Shown: positions 1-7,685 of the stretch, piece by piece
How positions within the stretch are numbered: position 1 is the first letter of the stretch
How the letters are laid out: every line of letters begins with the position of its first letter
From: a virus
Reading direction: 5' to 3' (one strand)
Length of the DNA: 64,000 nucleotides
IMG/VR virus record: IMGVR_UViG_3300031565_000020
Location: 1 to 64,000 of that record
Made by a program: the position numbers and the translations under genes
Notes under the pieces: generated by a model
The model's input: only the letters and a program-made list of their open reading frames with translations
Told to the model about the DNA's origin: nothing
The model's database searches: none

Positions 1-58
1 TCCTTTTCTTTTTTAACCCGGCAATTGGACCGGATCAAAAAAGAAAAGGATGGTAGGA

Positions 59-343
59 ATGAAAAAAGATAAGTTTGAAAAAAAATGTAATGATTGGTTT
101 AAACGATGTACAGATGATTTGGGGATTAATTCGCAATATGTGGCTTTAATACAAAATCCTGATTTTTTATACGCTGCATATGTGGAAGAGATTAAAAAAG
201 GATTAAAAGATTTTACTGTGCACATGGAAAAAGAAGTCGGAGCAGCAATAACACGAGCCGCGGCTATACATGATTCTAAGGAGCAGATAAATATTTTAAT
301 AAAAAAACTGATAAAATCAAAAAGGAAAGAAGGTGCAAAATGA
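59..343 (+). CDS. Hypothetical protein, 94 aa
   Basis: I do not recognise this small, Lys-rich, largely helical protein. I chose the ATG at 59 because the run AAAAGGATGG lies at Shine-Dalgarno distance from it; the in-frame ATG at 50 overlaps that site. Its 3' end overlaps the next start by 4 nt (ATGA), so translation is probably coupled. Its C-terminal segment (INILIKKLIKSKRK) resembles the C-terminus of the next protein (INRLIKKLNRPKRK), suggesting that both belong to one family of tailed accessory proteins. Confidence 0.6.
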   Translation: MKKDKFEKKCNDWFKRCTDDLGINSQYVALIQNPDFLYAAYVEEIKKGLKDFTVHMEKEVGAAITRAAAIHDSKEQINILIKKLIKSKRKEGAK

Positions 344-1656
344 ATACAGTACGGCATATATATTTTCAAAATATAGAAATTGCGGTGAGTAGTTCAGATG
401 TATGTTCTTATACGTGTGGTGGTTCTAAGTGGGTATCCTATGATATATGGCTGGCTGTGAAGAACATTAGAAAGATTACTTATTGTCAAACCGAAAGAGA
501 TAGAGCGTGGTTATCATACAAAGGATATAATTTTTTAGCTGTGGAAGCTGCTACACAGTCTAACAATATTGTACGTTACAAAAATGACATTGGTATTTAC
601 CACAAAGAGTGGATCACTCTAAAAGGTTGTTTGGACTATATAGACATGGTAGAAAAGAAAAAACAGGAGAATAGAATATTACCCACTACTGTAAGAATAG
701 ACGGTGCCATAAAATGCAATATAAAAGCTTCTGTATCGAAAGACGTAAAAGAAAAACTAGAAGATCTTAAATCATATGTAACAACTTATTGTGGATATGT
801 AATAAGAGATTGTGATCCCGCATTACATAATGGAAATAATTTTTATGTTGATGGTACAGAGTGTACAGACGATGTTAAGCCGTATTTGGGTACCATCTAT
901 TATGAAAAGATGATCGATGTAAAAAATAGCATTGATCAGCGCAGAAAGTTACAGGAAGAGATGAAAAAAGAACATACTGACAAAACGAATACAGTACGGC
1001 ATATATATTTTCAAAATATAGAAATTGCAGTGGATTGTTTAGGTCGTTGTAGGTATAAGAATGATGGTATATATCATGCCTCTTATAATATATTGGCGGC
1101 TATAAAAATTATTAAAAGTTTGGATCTTATGCCCTGGGCTGGTCCTAGAAATTTTATAACGTATAAAGGTTATACATGTACAATTAAGAATTTTCGATTT
1201 GTATATCAAGATGATGCAGGTATACTTTGGAAAGAGTGGGATAATATAAATGATTTTTTGGACTATATAGACATGGTAGAAAAGGAAAAACAAGAAAAAA
1301 GAACAGTAAACGAACATACTACCGTATACAAAAAAGAGGCCCTAAGAAAATCAAGACCTTCACCAGATGTTTTTGTGTTCAAAACATCTGGTGAAGGCAA
1401 TATAAGAATGTATAAGGGACGTGTGATAAGTAAAGCCAGACGCGACGACACAACAGGATATTACCAAGTCAAATGTTTTCATAGGAAGACAAAAAATGCA
1501 AAAATGTTTACGCTAATTACTACGGAAAAAGTATATCCATCTACCCCGGAACTTGAAAAAGAGTATAATTTCTATTTGGAACGTGTATGTTATATGCAGG
1601 AACAAATTAACCGATTAATTAAAAAACTAAATAGGCCAAAAAGGAAAGACAAGTGA
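340..1656 (+). CDS. Unknown protein with tandemly duplicated domain, 438 aa
   Basis: The family is unknown. The protein holds two copies of one domain of about 110 residues. Copy 1 starts at the N-terminus with NTVRHIYFQNIEIAV and ends with LDYIDMVEKKKQENR; copy 2 starts near residue 218 with the same opening and ends with LDYIDMVEKEKQEKR. The flanking DNA is also nearly identical (342-380 and 989-1027), so the duplication is fairly recent or maintained by recombination. A basic C-terminal region follows. The start overlaps the upstream gene by 4 nt with AAGGTG as ribosome site. The gene contains a 17 bp perfect hairpin at 1357-1397. The next gene carries a diverged third copy. Confidence 0.7.
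   Translation: MNTVRHIYFQNIEIAVSSSDVCSYTCGGSKWVSYDIWLAVKNIRKITYCQTERDRAWLSYKGYNFLAVEAATQSNNIVRYKNDIGIYHKEWITLKGCLDYIDMVEKKKQENRILPTTVRIDGAIKCNIKASVSKDVKEKLEDLKSYVTTYCGYVIRDCDPALHNGNNFYVDGTECTDDVKPYLGTIYYEKMIDVKNSIDQRRKLQEEMKKEHTDKTNTVRHIYFQNIEIAVDCLGRCRYKNDGIYHASYNILAAIKIIKSLDLMPWAGPRNFITYKGYTCTIKNFRFVYQDDAGILWKEWDNINDFLDYIDMVEKEKQEKRTVNEHTTVYKKEALRKSRPSPDVFVFKTSGEGNIRMYKGRVISKARRDDTTGYYQVKCFHRKTKNAKMFTLITTEKVYPSTPELEKEYNFYLERVCYMQEQINRLIKKLNRPKRKDK
1357..1397. repeat. 17 bp perfect inverted repeat inside a coding sequence
   Basis: Bases 1357-1373 are the exact reverse complement of 1381-1397 (arm begins CCTTCACCAGATG), with a 7-base loop. The repeat lies wholly inside the duplicated-domain gene and keeps its frame open. 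No U-run follows, so it is not an ordinary terminator. Confidence 0.9.
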
Positions 1657-2192
1657 TAAAAGAAAAATATATTTGGTATGGTATAGACCAAATAGTATAT
1701 AAAGATAATCGTTTTTACTGTGATATTTGCGGAACAATAGAACATAAACCAAATATACAGTTAGCTTTGCAAAGTATTGATAATATGCATAATAAAACAT
1801 CTATTTTTTTTGGGTATAAAACTGTTACGTATATTGGTTATACTATAACCGTGTTTTCGCTACATGTGGATCTGCATGTAGATAATAATGTGTTATCTTT
1901 TCCAGACATATCTGAGGCTATTGCTTGGGTGGATAGGATAAAAAAAGAAAAACAAGAAAAAAGAATACTGGAAATTTCACAAAAAGACGTAAAAGCGGCC
2001 ATAAGCGATGCATTAGAAAAAGTATTATTGAAAGGTGCAAGGGAAGCGAATGAAAAGACCGATAAAGTCTATCACGTAACGTCAGAACTTGAAACTACAT
2101 ATACAAATTATATTACAGAAAAAGATAAATTTGAAAAACATTTGAATACGCTTCTGGCCGAAATAAAAAAGAATGTAGAAGCTAACCAATGA
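1653..2192 (+). CDS. Unknown protein related to the duplicated domain, 179 aa
   Basis: A GTG start overlaps the previous stop (GTGA) behind an AAAGGAAAG ribosome site. The first 100 residues look like a diverged single copy of the upstream duplicated domain: a short strand-rich head, a middle IDNMHNK segment and a closing helix WVDRIKKEKQEKR that matches VEKEKQEKR of the neighbour. The rest is a charged helical tail. The function is unknown. The three genes from 59 to 2192 overlap and look like one translational unit. Confidence 0.65.
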   Translation: MIKEKYIWYGIDQIVYKDNRFYCDICGTIEHKPNIQLALQSIDNMHNKTSIFFGYKTVTYIGYTITVFSLHVDLHVDNNVLSFPDISEAIAWVDRIKKEKQEKRILEISQKDVKAAISDALEKVLLKGAREANEKTDKVYHVTSELETTYTNYITEKDKFEKHLNTLLAEIKKNVEANQ

Positions 2193-2241
2193 TATTCAGT
2201 AACGGATATCAGCAAACAGTAAAGGTGACTGGAGTTAAACA

Positions 2242-2490
2242 ATGAGTACAGAATTTGATACTTTTATTTTTATAATGCTAAGAATAGATGAGGACGTAAA
2301 AGCGTACCAATCCGAAAACGGCATAATATATTTTGATAAAGACGGTTTGTTTGTTCTGAGAGATATCATAAAAAACATATTAGATACGCTAATTGACGGA
2401 CTTGCAAACACGGATTTAGCCGCGAGTCTCTTTCTTTCCGGATACGGCTTTAGATTACCAAAGAGGGATATGACAAATGAACAAGATTAA
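2242..2490 (+). CDS. Hypothetical protein, 82 aa
   Basis: This is a small acidic protein with no recognised domain. It starts at an ATG preceded by GGAG (CTGGAGTTAAACA). It overlaps the following gene by 14 nt in another frame. Nothing in the sequence indicates a function. Confidence 0.55.
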   Translation: MSTEFDTFIFIMLRIDEDVKAYQSENGIIYFDKDGLFVLRDIIKNILDTLIDGLANTDLAASLFLSGYGFRLPKRDMTNEQD

Positions 2491-2689
2491 AGGTAGAGAC
2501 TATGGAGTGGGTAAATTTCAAAAACATCTGTATGGCAAACCACGTCATTTTAGATCAGACTACACACAGAAAAATAGCCCCTTCAAAGGTTGTTTTGGCC
2601 GGTGTAAATATTTAATCGTTAGACAACTACCAGTGTTAAAAAAAAATAATATATTACAATTATTCGTGGATTATGGACTGGAACGATAA
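2477..2689 (+). CDS. Hypothetical basic protein, 70 aa
   Basis: This is a small, strongly basic protein (many Lys and Arg, with aromatic residues), which is compatible with nucleic-acid binding but matches no family I know. The start at 2477 has GAGGG upstream inside the preceding gene, so the two genes are likely coupled. It contains a short CFGRC motif near residue 40. Confidence 0.5.
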   Translation: MNKIKGRDYGVGKFQKHLYGKPRHFRSDYTQKNSPFKGCFGRCKYLIVRQLPVLKKNNILQLFVDYGLER

Positions 2690-2720
2690 AAAATAACATG
2701 CAGAAAGGGAGCGTAAGAGG

Positions 2721-3077
2721 ATGATGAAAATGGAAAGATTTTACGGGATATTATATAGGGATTGCGAAGCAGTACAACGCGGAATGAAAGACTTTGCCAC
2801 AATAACGATTAAGGTCGACGCAATTGATGCTGTCGTTGAAGCGGTGCAAAATTATGATGTATTGTACCACATACAAAAGGCGGACGATTTGGACGTATGG
2901 GTAGCATTGCACATATATAAAGACCCCATCATGAAAGAAATTATACAACAACTACCGGACGATCCAAATACAGCATATGATCATTATACCAATGGCAAGG
3001 CATATGGGTACCGGTCGGATCAGATTTTTAATTTTATCCGGGAACTACAAATGTCAGGAAAGATAAGGAAACAATAA
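2721..3077 (+). CDS. Hypothetical protein, 118 aa
   Basis: This soluble protein of unknown family has mixed alpha/beta character and a C-terminal helix. The start is the first of two adjacent ATGs after AAAGGGAGCG; the second (2724) is nearly as good. No signal peptide or membrane segment is visible. It is followed by about 170 bases without a gene that hold nested inverted repeats. Confidence 0.6.
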   Translation: MMKMERFYGILYRDCEAVQRGMKDFATITIKVDAIDAVVEAVQNYDVLYHIQKADDLDVWVALHIYKDPIMKEIIQQLPDDPNTAYDHYTNGKAYGYRSDQIFNFIRELQMSGKIRKQ

Positions 3078-3088
3078 AGAAATATGCA

Positions 3089-3206
3089 TGCTATGCGGGT
3101 AAAAATACAATACCTGTGTGAAAAAACAGTATACCACCAGTATACTTGCATAGCAAAATGTAGATGATAGTACTCATTATGTATACTTTTTCGCATAATG
3201 AGTACT
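3089..3206. repeat. Nested inverted repeats in an intergenic gap
   Basis: The gap between the 2721 and 3249 genes holds three perfect dyads. TGCTATGC (3089-3096) pairs with 3148-3155 and encloses AGTATAC (3128-3134)/GTATACT (3140-3146). A separate 13 bp stem pairs 3169-3181 with 3194-3206. The last is followed by TTTG only, so it is a weak terminator at best; transcript 3' processing or protein binding are alternatives. Confidence 0.75.
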
Positions 3207-3248
3207 TTGACCATAAATTAAAAAATAAACAATAGAAGAGGGGTTAAA

Positions 3249-4373
3249 ATGAGATTAGAAAAATTCAAAAATGTATGGGATATCATAGTATTCTTTACAA
3301 GTATACCGATTATACTTGTGTTTACGTTCGGTATAATTCTTATGAGAATAGACGGACTGTCAAGATATGTCGTTAGTTTGGTGGTAATGGGCGCAGTGGG
3401 TATAACCTCTATCGAATATATTGTTGGTTTCATTGTAAGTAGTATAATAAAAGAAAGAAAAGCAAAAGAAAAAAACATAAAAGAATATAGTGAACAATAT
3501 GCAAAGATAATTAACCGTGCAGACACTACTAGCAATCCTTGTGGAGTAGTGAAAAAAAAACAAACAGACATATTGAAATACATTAAGAATTTCGCTGATC
3601 ATCAAAAAGTCATAATCCGGATAAGTACTGCTAGTCCATATATGGCAGACAGTGTTACCATGTTTATACAAAGCAAGGAAGAAAGACTTGATAAACCCGG
3701 ATTATGTGCCACGTATCAACTCAATGGCGATAAACCCCTTGCGCAGTATCTACATGGTTTTTATGCTGCATATGTTGAACATAATCAATCACAAGAAACG
3801 CGGGAAGGTGTTAATGTGGATCATAAGGCAGGCCATACACAACTGGTTTGTAGCAGTAAGGATTGTAATAATGTGTTTAAACATGGTGATGCTAATTGGG
3901 ATAGTATACAATGGTGTGAGTTAACAAAAGCATTTCTATGTGTGGTGTGTTGTAACGAAACACACAGGCATGCTTCTATTAATATGTGTTGCGAATGTCG
4001 TGTGTTTGATGATGTTGAATATACAAAAGAAGAAGGCAGTGATTGTGGTAAGAAGGAAGAGCAGGAATATAAAGAAAAATACTGGAATAATGTTTACGCC
4101 ACAATGGGAATTGGTGATCTTGCACGAGAAAGCAAACACAACAGAACTTGCTGTGTTTGCGCTTATAGTGTAGCTCCAAGCGAGAAAGATTACACTGAAT
4201 TTAGGTTTTGTAGTAGTAGAGATTCTACTATATGTCACAGCTGTTGTGATCATATATGTAACTTAATTGGTGATCGGGAGTGTCAAGACTGTACAGTGTT
4301 TAACAAAGCGGCTACACCCAAAACAACTAAAGAACGAAAAACATCCGTTGGCGGTAGAGTGGATGAGGGATAA
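3249..4373 (+). CDS. Membrane-anchored Cys-rich protein, 374 aa
   Basis: Two hydrophobic segments near residues 13-33 and 40-66 predict a membrane anchor. They are followed by a charged linker and a long cytoplasmic or exposed region. The C-terminal half is rich in Cys and His pairs (CVVC, CCEC, CCVC, CHSC, CQDC), consistent with several zinc-binding knuckles. No exact family is recognised. It is the last gene of its unit and a terminator follows. An attachment of a zinc-ribbon array to the membrane suggests a role at the host envelope (inference). Confidence 0.65.
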   Translation: MRLEKFKNVWDIIVFFTSIPIILVFTFGIILMRIDGLSRYVVSLVVMGAVGITSIEYIVGFIVSSIIKERKAKEKNIKEYSEQYAKIINRADTTSNPCGVVKKKQTDILKYIKNFADHQKVIIRISTASPYMADSVTMFIQSKEERLDKPGLCATYQLNGDKPLAQYLHGFYAAYVEHNQSQETREGVNVDHKAGHTQLVCSSKDCNNVFKHGDANWDSIQWCELTKAFLCVVCCNETHRHASINMCCECRVFDDVEYTKEEGSDCGKKEEQEYKEKYWNNVYATMGIGDLARESKHNRTCCVCAYSVAPSEKDYTEFRFCSSRDSTICHSCCDHICNLIGDRECQDCTVFNKAATPKTTKERKTSVGGRVDEG

Positions 4374-4472
4374 TTGAATTATCACCTATTAAGGGTTTGG
4401 CCTGGTTAACATAGTCACGTAATCACTCGGTATGAGTGATATAATTATATTTATTTTTGAATGATATGTATG

Positions 4473-4508
4473 GATCTGGGATGTTTGTTACATGTTCCGG
4501 ATCTTTTT
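4473..4508 (+). terminator. Rho-independent terminator
   Basis: GATCTGG (4473-4479) pairs with CCGGATC (4497-4503), with an inner TGT/ACA pairing, and is followed by TTTTT. It closes the 3249 gene just before the promoter at 4552. A second small hairpin (ATCACTC/GAGTGAT) lies upstream near 4423-4441. Confidence 0.75.
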
Positions 4509-4551
4509 AGTTGGTACCATAAAATAATTATAAAAATAAATAAAAAACTTG

Positions 4552-4580
4552 TTGACAAAAACAAAGAACTGTATTATACT
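4552..4580 (+). promoter_or_regulatory. Sigma-70-type promoter, first copy of a repeated cassette
   Basis: A perfect -35 TTGACA (4552-4557), a 17 bp spacer and -10 TATACT (4575-4580) lie upstream of the 4630 gene. The block from the -35 through the -10 is identical at 10155-10183 and on the minus strand at 15646-15674. Confidence 0.9.
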
Positions 4581-4629
4581 TAGTATAGTAAGGCAGTTAG
4601 CCCGAACAAATAACTTTAAGGTGGTACTT

Positions 4630-4860
4630 ATGGAAATTATACAAGTAACTAATGGTTGGGGAAGCAAATCAGATCAAGAGGGTATAGCAGTAGGTAGAAA
4701 ATATTTTTACACCTATTACCTTAATAATAATGGAGAGTGGATTAAAAATGGAAAACATAAAATAAACAAAAACAAAGAATTAGTTAAAGCTTATCGGGAT
4801 AATGACAAGAGTGTATTGAAAGAAGAATGTAACAAAGAAAAATACTGGATAAATGACTAG
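4630..4860 (+). CDS. Hypothetical protein, 76 aa
   Basis: This small basic protein is of unknown function. The ATG at 4630 follows the leader TTAAGGTGGTACTT, a ribosome site repeated in front of several genes here, so I reject the longer frame that opens inside the promoter. It is the first gene after the strong 4552 promoter and so probably early and abundant. Confidence 0.65.
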   Translation: MEIIQVTNGWGSKSDQEGIAVGRKYFYTYYLNNNGEWIKNGKHKINKNKELVKAYRDNDKSVLKEECNKEKYWIND

Positions 4861-4901
4861 GAATATTTTTAGGTAAAATAAAAGAAATTAAGGTGGTATG
4901 T

Positions 4902-5270
4902 ATGAACAAAGACAAACAGCAGTATGAATTTAAAGCACGTAGCAGCAGCACGGCAGTTCAAAAACAACGTGCTATATTAGATGATCGTGCGTATGACTGG
5001 TACTTTGATTTTGCGTTGGATTACATTGAAGTTAGTATAGATGTGCGAGGTTTAGACTTTTCATTCAAACCGGATGAAATGAGATTGTACATCAAAGCAA
5101 GGACTATGAACATCAAAGCAAGGACTATGATTCCTAATTCAAAAGAATGGTTTACGGTTGTATTTAAAAGCCTTAAGCAGTCCGGAATTATTAAACAAGT
5201 GTTGACTGGTAATGTACACGGTATTGTATATGACAATCCGTTTTTAGGGTACTTGCTGGCAAGTAGGTAG
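4902..5270 (+). CDS. Hypothetical protein with a small internal duplication, 122 aa
   Basis: This soluble protein of unknown family starts at 4902 after AAGGTGGTATGT, a variant of the repeated leader. A 21-base tandem duplication (about 5091-5132) encodes the seven-residue repeat IKARTMN/IKARTMI in frame. It is the last gene before a strong terminator. Confidence 0.65.
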   Translation: MNKDKQQYEFKARSSSTAVQKQRAILDDRAYDWYFDFALDYIEVSIDVRGLDFSFKPDEMRLYIKARTMNIKARTMIPNSKEWFTVVFKSLKQSGIIKQVLTGNVHGIVYDNPFLGYLLASR

Positions 5271-5271
5271 T

Positions 5272-5303
5272 AACAAAGGCGGTGTAAAAGCCGCCTTTGT
5301 TAT
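5272..5303 (+). terminator. Terminator hairpin, 11 bp stem
   Basis: AACAAAGGCGG (5272-5282) pairs perfectly with 5291-5301 around an 8-base loop, directly after the stop of the 4902 gene. The U-tract is weak (TATAAT), so termination may be partial, letting the next genes be read. Confidence 0.8.
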
Positions 5304-5321
5304 AATATATGGAGTAAAACA

Positions 5322-5489
5322 ATGACAGTAAATAAATGTAGCATCCGTGGCATACATTATTACACATACACAGGAAATAATGTATTTATTGCTGGTGATC
5401 TGGTTGGTATATGCCACGGATGCTACACAACGAGAAAAGAAATACAACGAAAGTGGCTACGAAGAGCCAACATAAGGAAATATAAATGA
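5322..5489 (+). CDS. Small Cys-containing protein, 55 aa
   Basis: This short frame starts at an ATG preceded by GGAGTAAAACA and ends overlapping the next start (ATGA). It has a basic C-terminus and three Cys (CSIRG, CHGC). Most of the frame is occupied by an 18 bp perfect inverted repeat, so the alternative is that this is a structured RNA leader rather than a protein. The ribosome site and the coupled overlap favour a gene. Confidence 0.5.
   Translation: MTVNKCSIRGIHYYTYTGNNVFIAGDLVGICHGCYTTRKEIQRKWLRRANIRKYK
5337..5427. repeat. 18 bp perfect inverted repeat with nested stem
   Basis: Bases 5337-5354 (TGTAGCATCCGTGGCATA) are the exact reverse complement of 5410-5427. Directly inside, ATACATTATT pairs with AATAATGTAT. 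The whole structure sits within the 55-aa frame, and the RNA would fold into a long hairpin over most of that gene. Confidence 0.9.
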
Positions 5490-5758
5490 AAAAGTTAAAA
5501 CCAATTAACGCGGCATTACAGTTTTTAAGCCGGTACGTGCAAAAAGGGGCGCCAAATAACCAATATTTTACAAAAAAGGCTTTATTTACTTACATGGATG
5601 AACATGGGGTGAAAATCAACAAATTTGATAAATGTCTTATACTGCTTAACTTAGAGACAGCACATTTCATTGAATATGATGAACATTGTGACGCATTTCA
5701 TGTGGATATTGGCAGTAGCTTAGTTTGTGAAATTTTAAAAAAATATATTGTGTATTAG
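5486..5758 (+). CDS. Hypothetical protein, 90 aa
   Basis: This is a small helical protein of unknown function with ATAAGGAAATATAA upstream of its ATG. It overlaps the preceding frame by 4 nt. Its LEKYLI-type spacing of hydrophobics could suit a winged-helix fold, but I see no diagnostic motif. Confidence 0.6.
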   Translation: MKKLKPINAALQFLSRYVQKGAPNNQYFTKKALFTYMDEHGVKINKFDKCLILLNLETAHFIEYDEHCDAFHVDIGSSLVCEILKKYIVY

Positions 5759-5768
5759 GAGTACAACA

Positions 5769-5999
5769 ATGAGTAGCAGTATCGAAATATCTGCGAAACA
5801 ATATGAGATACAGGGCAATGTGTATGATGCAAAGATAATAGTCAAGACAAATGAAATGACCCGTTTAGATCTAAACGGGTTGTCAGATGAACAGCTAAAA
5901 GAGGCGTTAATGACTGTTGATTTTGATCAACTAATGGATTTCATATCTAGCAATTATGATGAGGAATTCAAATCATATATTAATGATTTGGAAGATTAA
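5769..5999 (+). CDS. Hypothetical acidic protein, 76 aa
   Basis: This is a small acidic protein with an Asp/Glu-rich C-terminal half (FDQLMDFISSNYDEEF). Small acidic phage proteins are sometimes DNA mimics, but nothing proves that here. The start follows GGAGTACAACA. A 22-base perfect palindrome lies in its middle, and a strong terminator follows the stop. Confidence 0.6.
   Translation: MSSSIEISAKQYEIQGNVYDAKIIVKTNEMTRLDLNGLSDEQLKEALMTVDFDQLMDFISSNYDEEFKSYINDLED
5859..5880. repeat. 22-base perfect palindrome inside a gene
   Basis: The palindrome has the arm ACCCGTTTAGA followed directly by its reverse complement with no loop. It encodes part of TRLDLNG in the 76-aa acidic protein. It could be an operator or a template-switch product. 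Confidence 0.9.
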
Positions 6000-6004
6000 C
6001 ACAT

Positions 6005-6033
6005 AACCAGGCAATAAACCTGGTTATTTTTTT
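6005..6033 (+). terminator. Rho-independent terminator
   Basis: AACCAGG (6005-6011) pairs with CCTGGTT (6019-6025) around a 7-base loop and is followed by ATTTTTTT. It ends the 5322-5999 gene group. Confidence 0.9.
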
Positions 6034-6045
6034 ATATATTTTTTG

Positions 6046-6074
6046 TTGACAAAAACAACTTATTGCAGTAATAT
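6046..6074 (+). promoter_or_regulatory. Sigma-70-type promoter
   Basis: The -35 TTGACA (6046-6051), 17 bp spacer and -10 TAATAT (6069-6074) drive the 6105 gene. The first seven spacer bases (AAAACAA) match the other promoters of this family. Confidence 0.85.
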
Positions 6075-6104
6075 ACGTATATCAACATAATAGGAAGGTG
6101 AGGA

Positions 6105-7250
6105 ATGAAAGACTACAAATATATTAAGGTAAAAAATAAGTTTTATAAGCGGGTATATAGTACAAGACCACATCACAACAGGTGTGATGTATGCGATTTA
6201 GATTCGAAATGTATTAGTGGTGATATATATGGTTGCCAGGCTTATAATTATAAGCCTGGCAACACAGCTTGTTCATTCAAAGAAGTATTAGAATTGCCCG
6301 TTGGCGCCGTGATATGGTCATATGATGAAAATATGGCAATGATCTTTAAATCGGCAGTTGTTCAAAATTCGCAATGTAGGCATTGTCTTTTTGGCATTGC
6401 ATCAAGAGCTGGGGTTTGTGATGTTCCATACGAACTAAATTGTGGTAACGTAAACGGTATTCATTTTGAACATCACAAACCACACAGAAACACAGAGCAG
6501 CTTTTAGCCATGGGTAAAGGGCACAATCAATCTAAGGCGTTTCGTCGGTATAGTGTTTATGATTGTATTTATGTAGGTCTGGACAAAAGCGACGGTGCCG
6601 ACAGTACGGTAAATGATTTTGAACAGGCAATGAAGGATACCCAAGAAACATTGCAGCAGACGCACAAAAAGGCACTAAATACGGCATTTTTTAAGCTTGG
6701 CGGAAAAATATACGAAGAATGTAAAGATTGTGCTACCTGTCGTGATTGCGTTGCTGTTCATAGTGTGTCTCTATGTAAGATTTTGAAGGGAGTAAGGAAA
6801 AAATGCGGTACCTGTGGAACGGTGATCTTCAAACAGGTTAATACATTGCTGCCTGGTACAGTGCTATATGATTATGATACAGGGCGTTATTTGATTGTAA
6901 TGAAAGACACTGATAGGGGTCAACGTGTTACATGCTTTCCTGTATGTGTAGCAGCGAACGCAGATGGAAGTTGTACAACAGGGAAAAAATTTAATTGTGC
7001 CAATATACATTTTGCAATGTATACACAGGAGCAACCGAAAATTAAAGACCCTGCATATTATGTAATAAAAGACGGTGACAAATACTTTACGGGTGTATAT
7101 GGTGAACAACCAATGCATTTAGCACAGATACATTTTGCGCGGATATTTGATGACATTACGGTTGCACATAGAATGCTTACTGTGTACAAAACAGACAATA
7201 AAAAATATACCGGCGCAATCCGAACGATTACAATTAGTGAAATAGATTAA
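6105..7250 (+). CDS. Cys-rich protein with two related domains, 381 aa
   Basis: The protein opens with MKDYKYIKVKNKFYKR, the same opening as the 7308 protein, and then shows CDVCDLDSKC, a further Cys and the block LPVGAVIWSYDENMA. A second related unit starts near residue 195 (KLGGKIYEECKDCATCRDC) with LLPGTVLYDYDTGRY as the counterpart of the Tyr-Asp block. Each unit has about six to eight Cys, suggesting metal binding. The family is not recognised. The start follows GAAGGTGAGGA. Its first domain includes a 32-base palindrome in the DNA. It is transcribed from the 6046 promoter. Confidence 0.7.
   Translation: MKDYKYIKVKNKFYKRVYSTRPHHNRCDVCDLDSKCISGDIYGCQAYNYKPGNTACSFKEVLELPVGAVIWSYDENMAMIFKSAVVQNSQCRHCLFGIASRAGVCDVPYELNCGNVNGIHFEHHKPHRNTEQLLAMGKGHNQSKAFRRYSVYDCIYVGLDKSDGADSTVNDFEQAMKDTQETLQQTHKKALNTAFFKLGGKIYEECKDCATCRDCVAVHSVSLCKILKGVRKKCGTCGTVIFKQVNTLLPGTVLYDYDTGRYLIVMKDTDRGQRVTCFPVCVAANADGSCTTGKKFNCANIHFAMYTQEQPKIKDPAYYVIKDGDKYFTGVYGEQPMHLAQIHFARIFDDITVAHRMLTVYKTDNKKYTGAIRTITISEID
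6232..6263. repeat. 32-base perfect palindrome inside a gene
   Basis: A 16-base arm (GTTGCCAGGCTTATAA) is followed immediately by its exact reverse complement. It lies in the first domain of the 381-aa Cys-rich gene and encodes the segment around GCQAYNYKPG. It is far longer than expected by chance in 64 kb. Confidence 0.92.
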
Positions 7251-7257
7251 AAAGTTG

Positions 7258-7286
7258 TTGACAAAAACAAGTTAATGGATTATAAA
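7258..7286 (+). promoter_or_regulatory. Sigma-70-type promoter
   Basis: The -35 TTGACA (7258-7263), a 17 bp spacer beginning AAAACAA and -10 TATAAA (7281-7286) lie right after the 6105 gene and in front of its shorter paralogue. Confidence 0.85.
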
Positions 7287-7307
7287 TTAAGATAAAGGAG
7301 TAGAGAA

Positions 7308-7685
7308 ATGAAAGACTACAAATATATTAAATTTAAAAATAAATTTTATGAATGCATCCCAGGTCAATTGGAATGTGATAAAGATTGTGATTTACAAAAG
7401 ATGTGTACGACGAGCGAGGCAATGGATGGTTGTTATGAAGATTGGAAAGACGAAGAGAGTTGCGTATTAAAGCAAATAACTCAAATCCCAATTGGTGCTG
7501 CGGTGTGGTCATATGATGAAAATAAAGCGATTGTTGTAGTAGTTGATATAAAAGATAAAACATGCGGTAGTTGTAGGCCGTGTGTGTATTATGGAAATTG
7601 TCCGTTTCCTGATGACAGACATTGTTATGTCTATAACCGAAAAGGCTATCGAGCCTCGCATTTTGAAGTGTATAAATTAGGATAA
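7308..7685 (+). CDS. Cys-rich protein, single-domain paralogue of 6105, 125 aa
   Basis: MKDYKYIKFKNKFYE and IPIGAAVWSYDENKA match the first domain of the upstream 381-aa protein, with about ten Cys distributed similarly (CDKDCDLQKMC, CGSCRPC, CPF). It is a separate gene with its own promoter and the ribosome site AAAGGAG. Its function is unknown; metal binding is likely from the Cys pattern. Paralogy with two-domain and one-domain versions side by side points to local duplication. Confidence 0.7.
   Translation: MKDYKYIKFKNKFYECIPGQLECDKDCDLQKMCTTSEAMDGCYEDWKDEESCVLKQITQIPIGAAVWSYDENKAIVVVVDIKDKTCGSCRPCVYYGNCPFPDDRHCYVYNRKGYRASHFEVYKLG

Noticed and set aside
4549-4629. Longer N-termini for the genes at 4630, 10237, 15614 (minus) and 43860 (minus)
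   Set aside because: The extended frames run through the promoter or start at GTG/TTG codons inside the ribosome site itself; the downstream ATG is correctly spaced.
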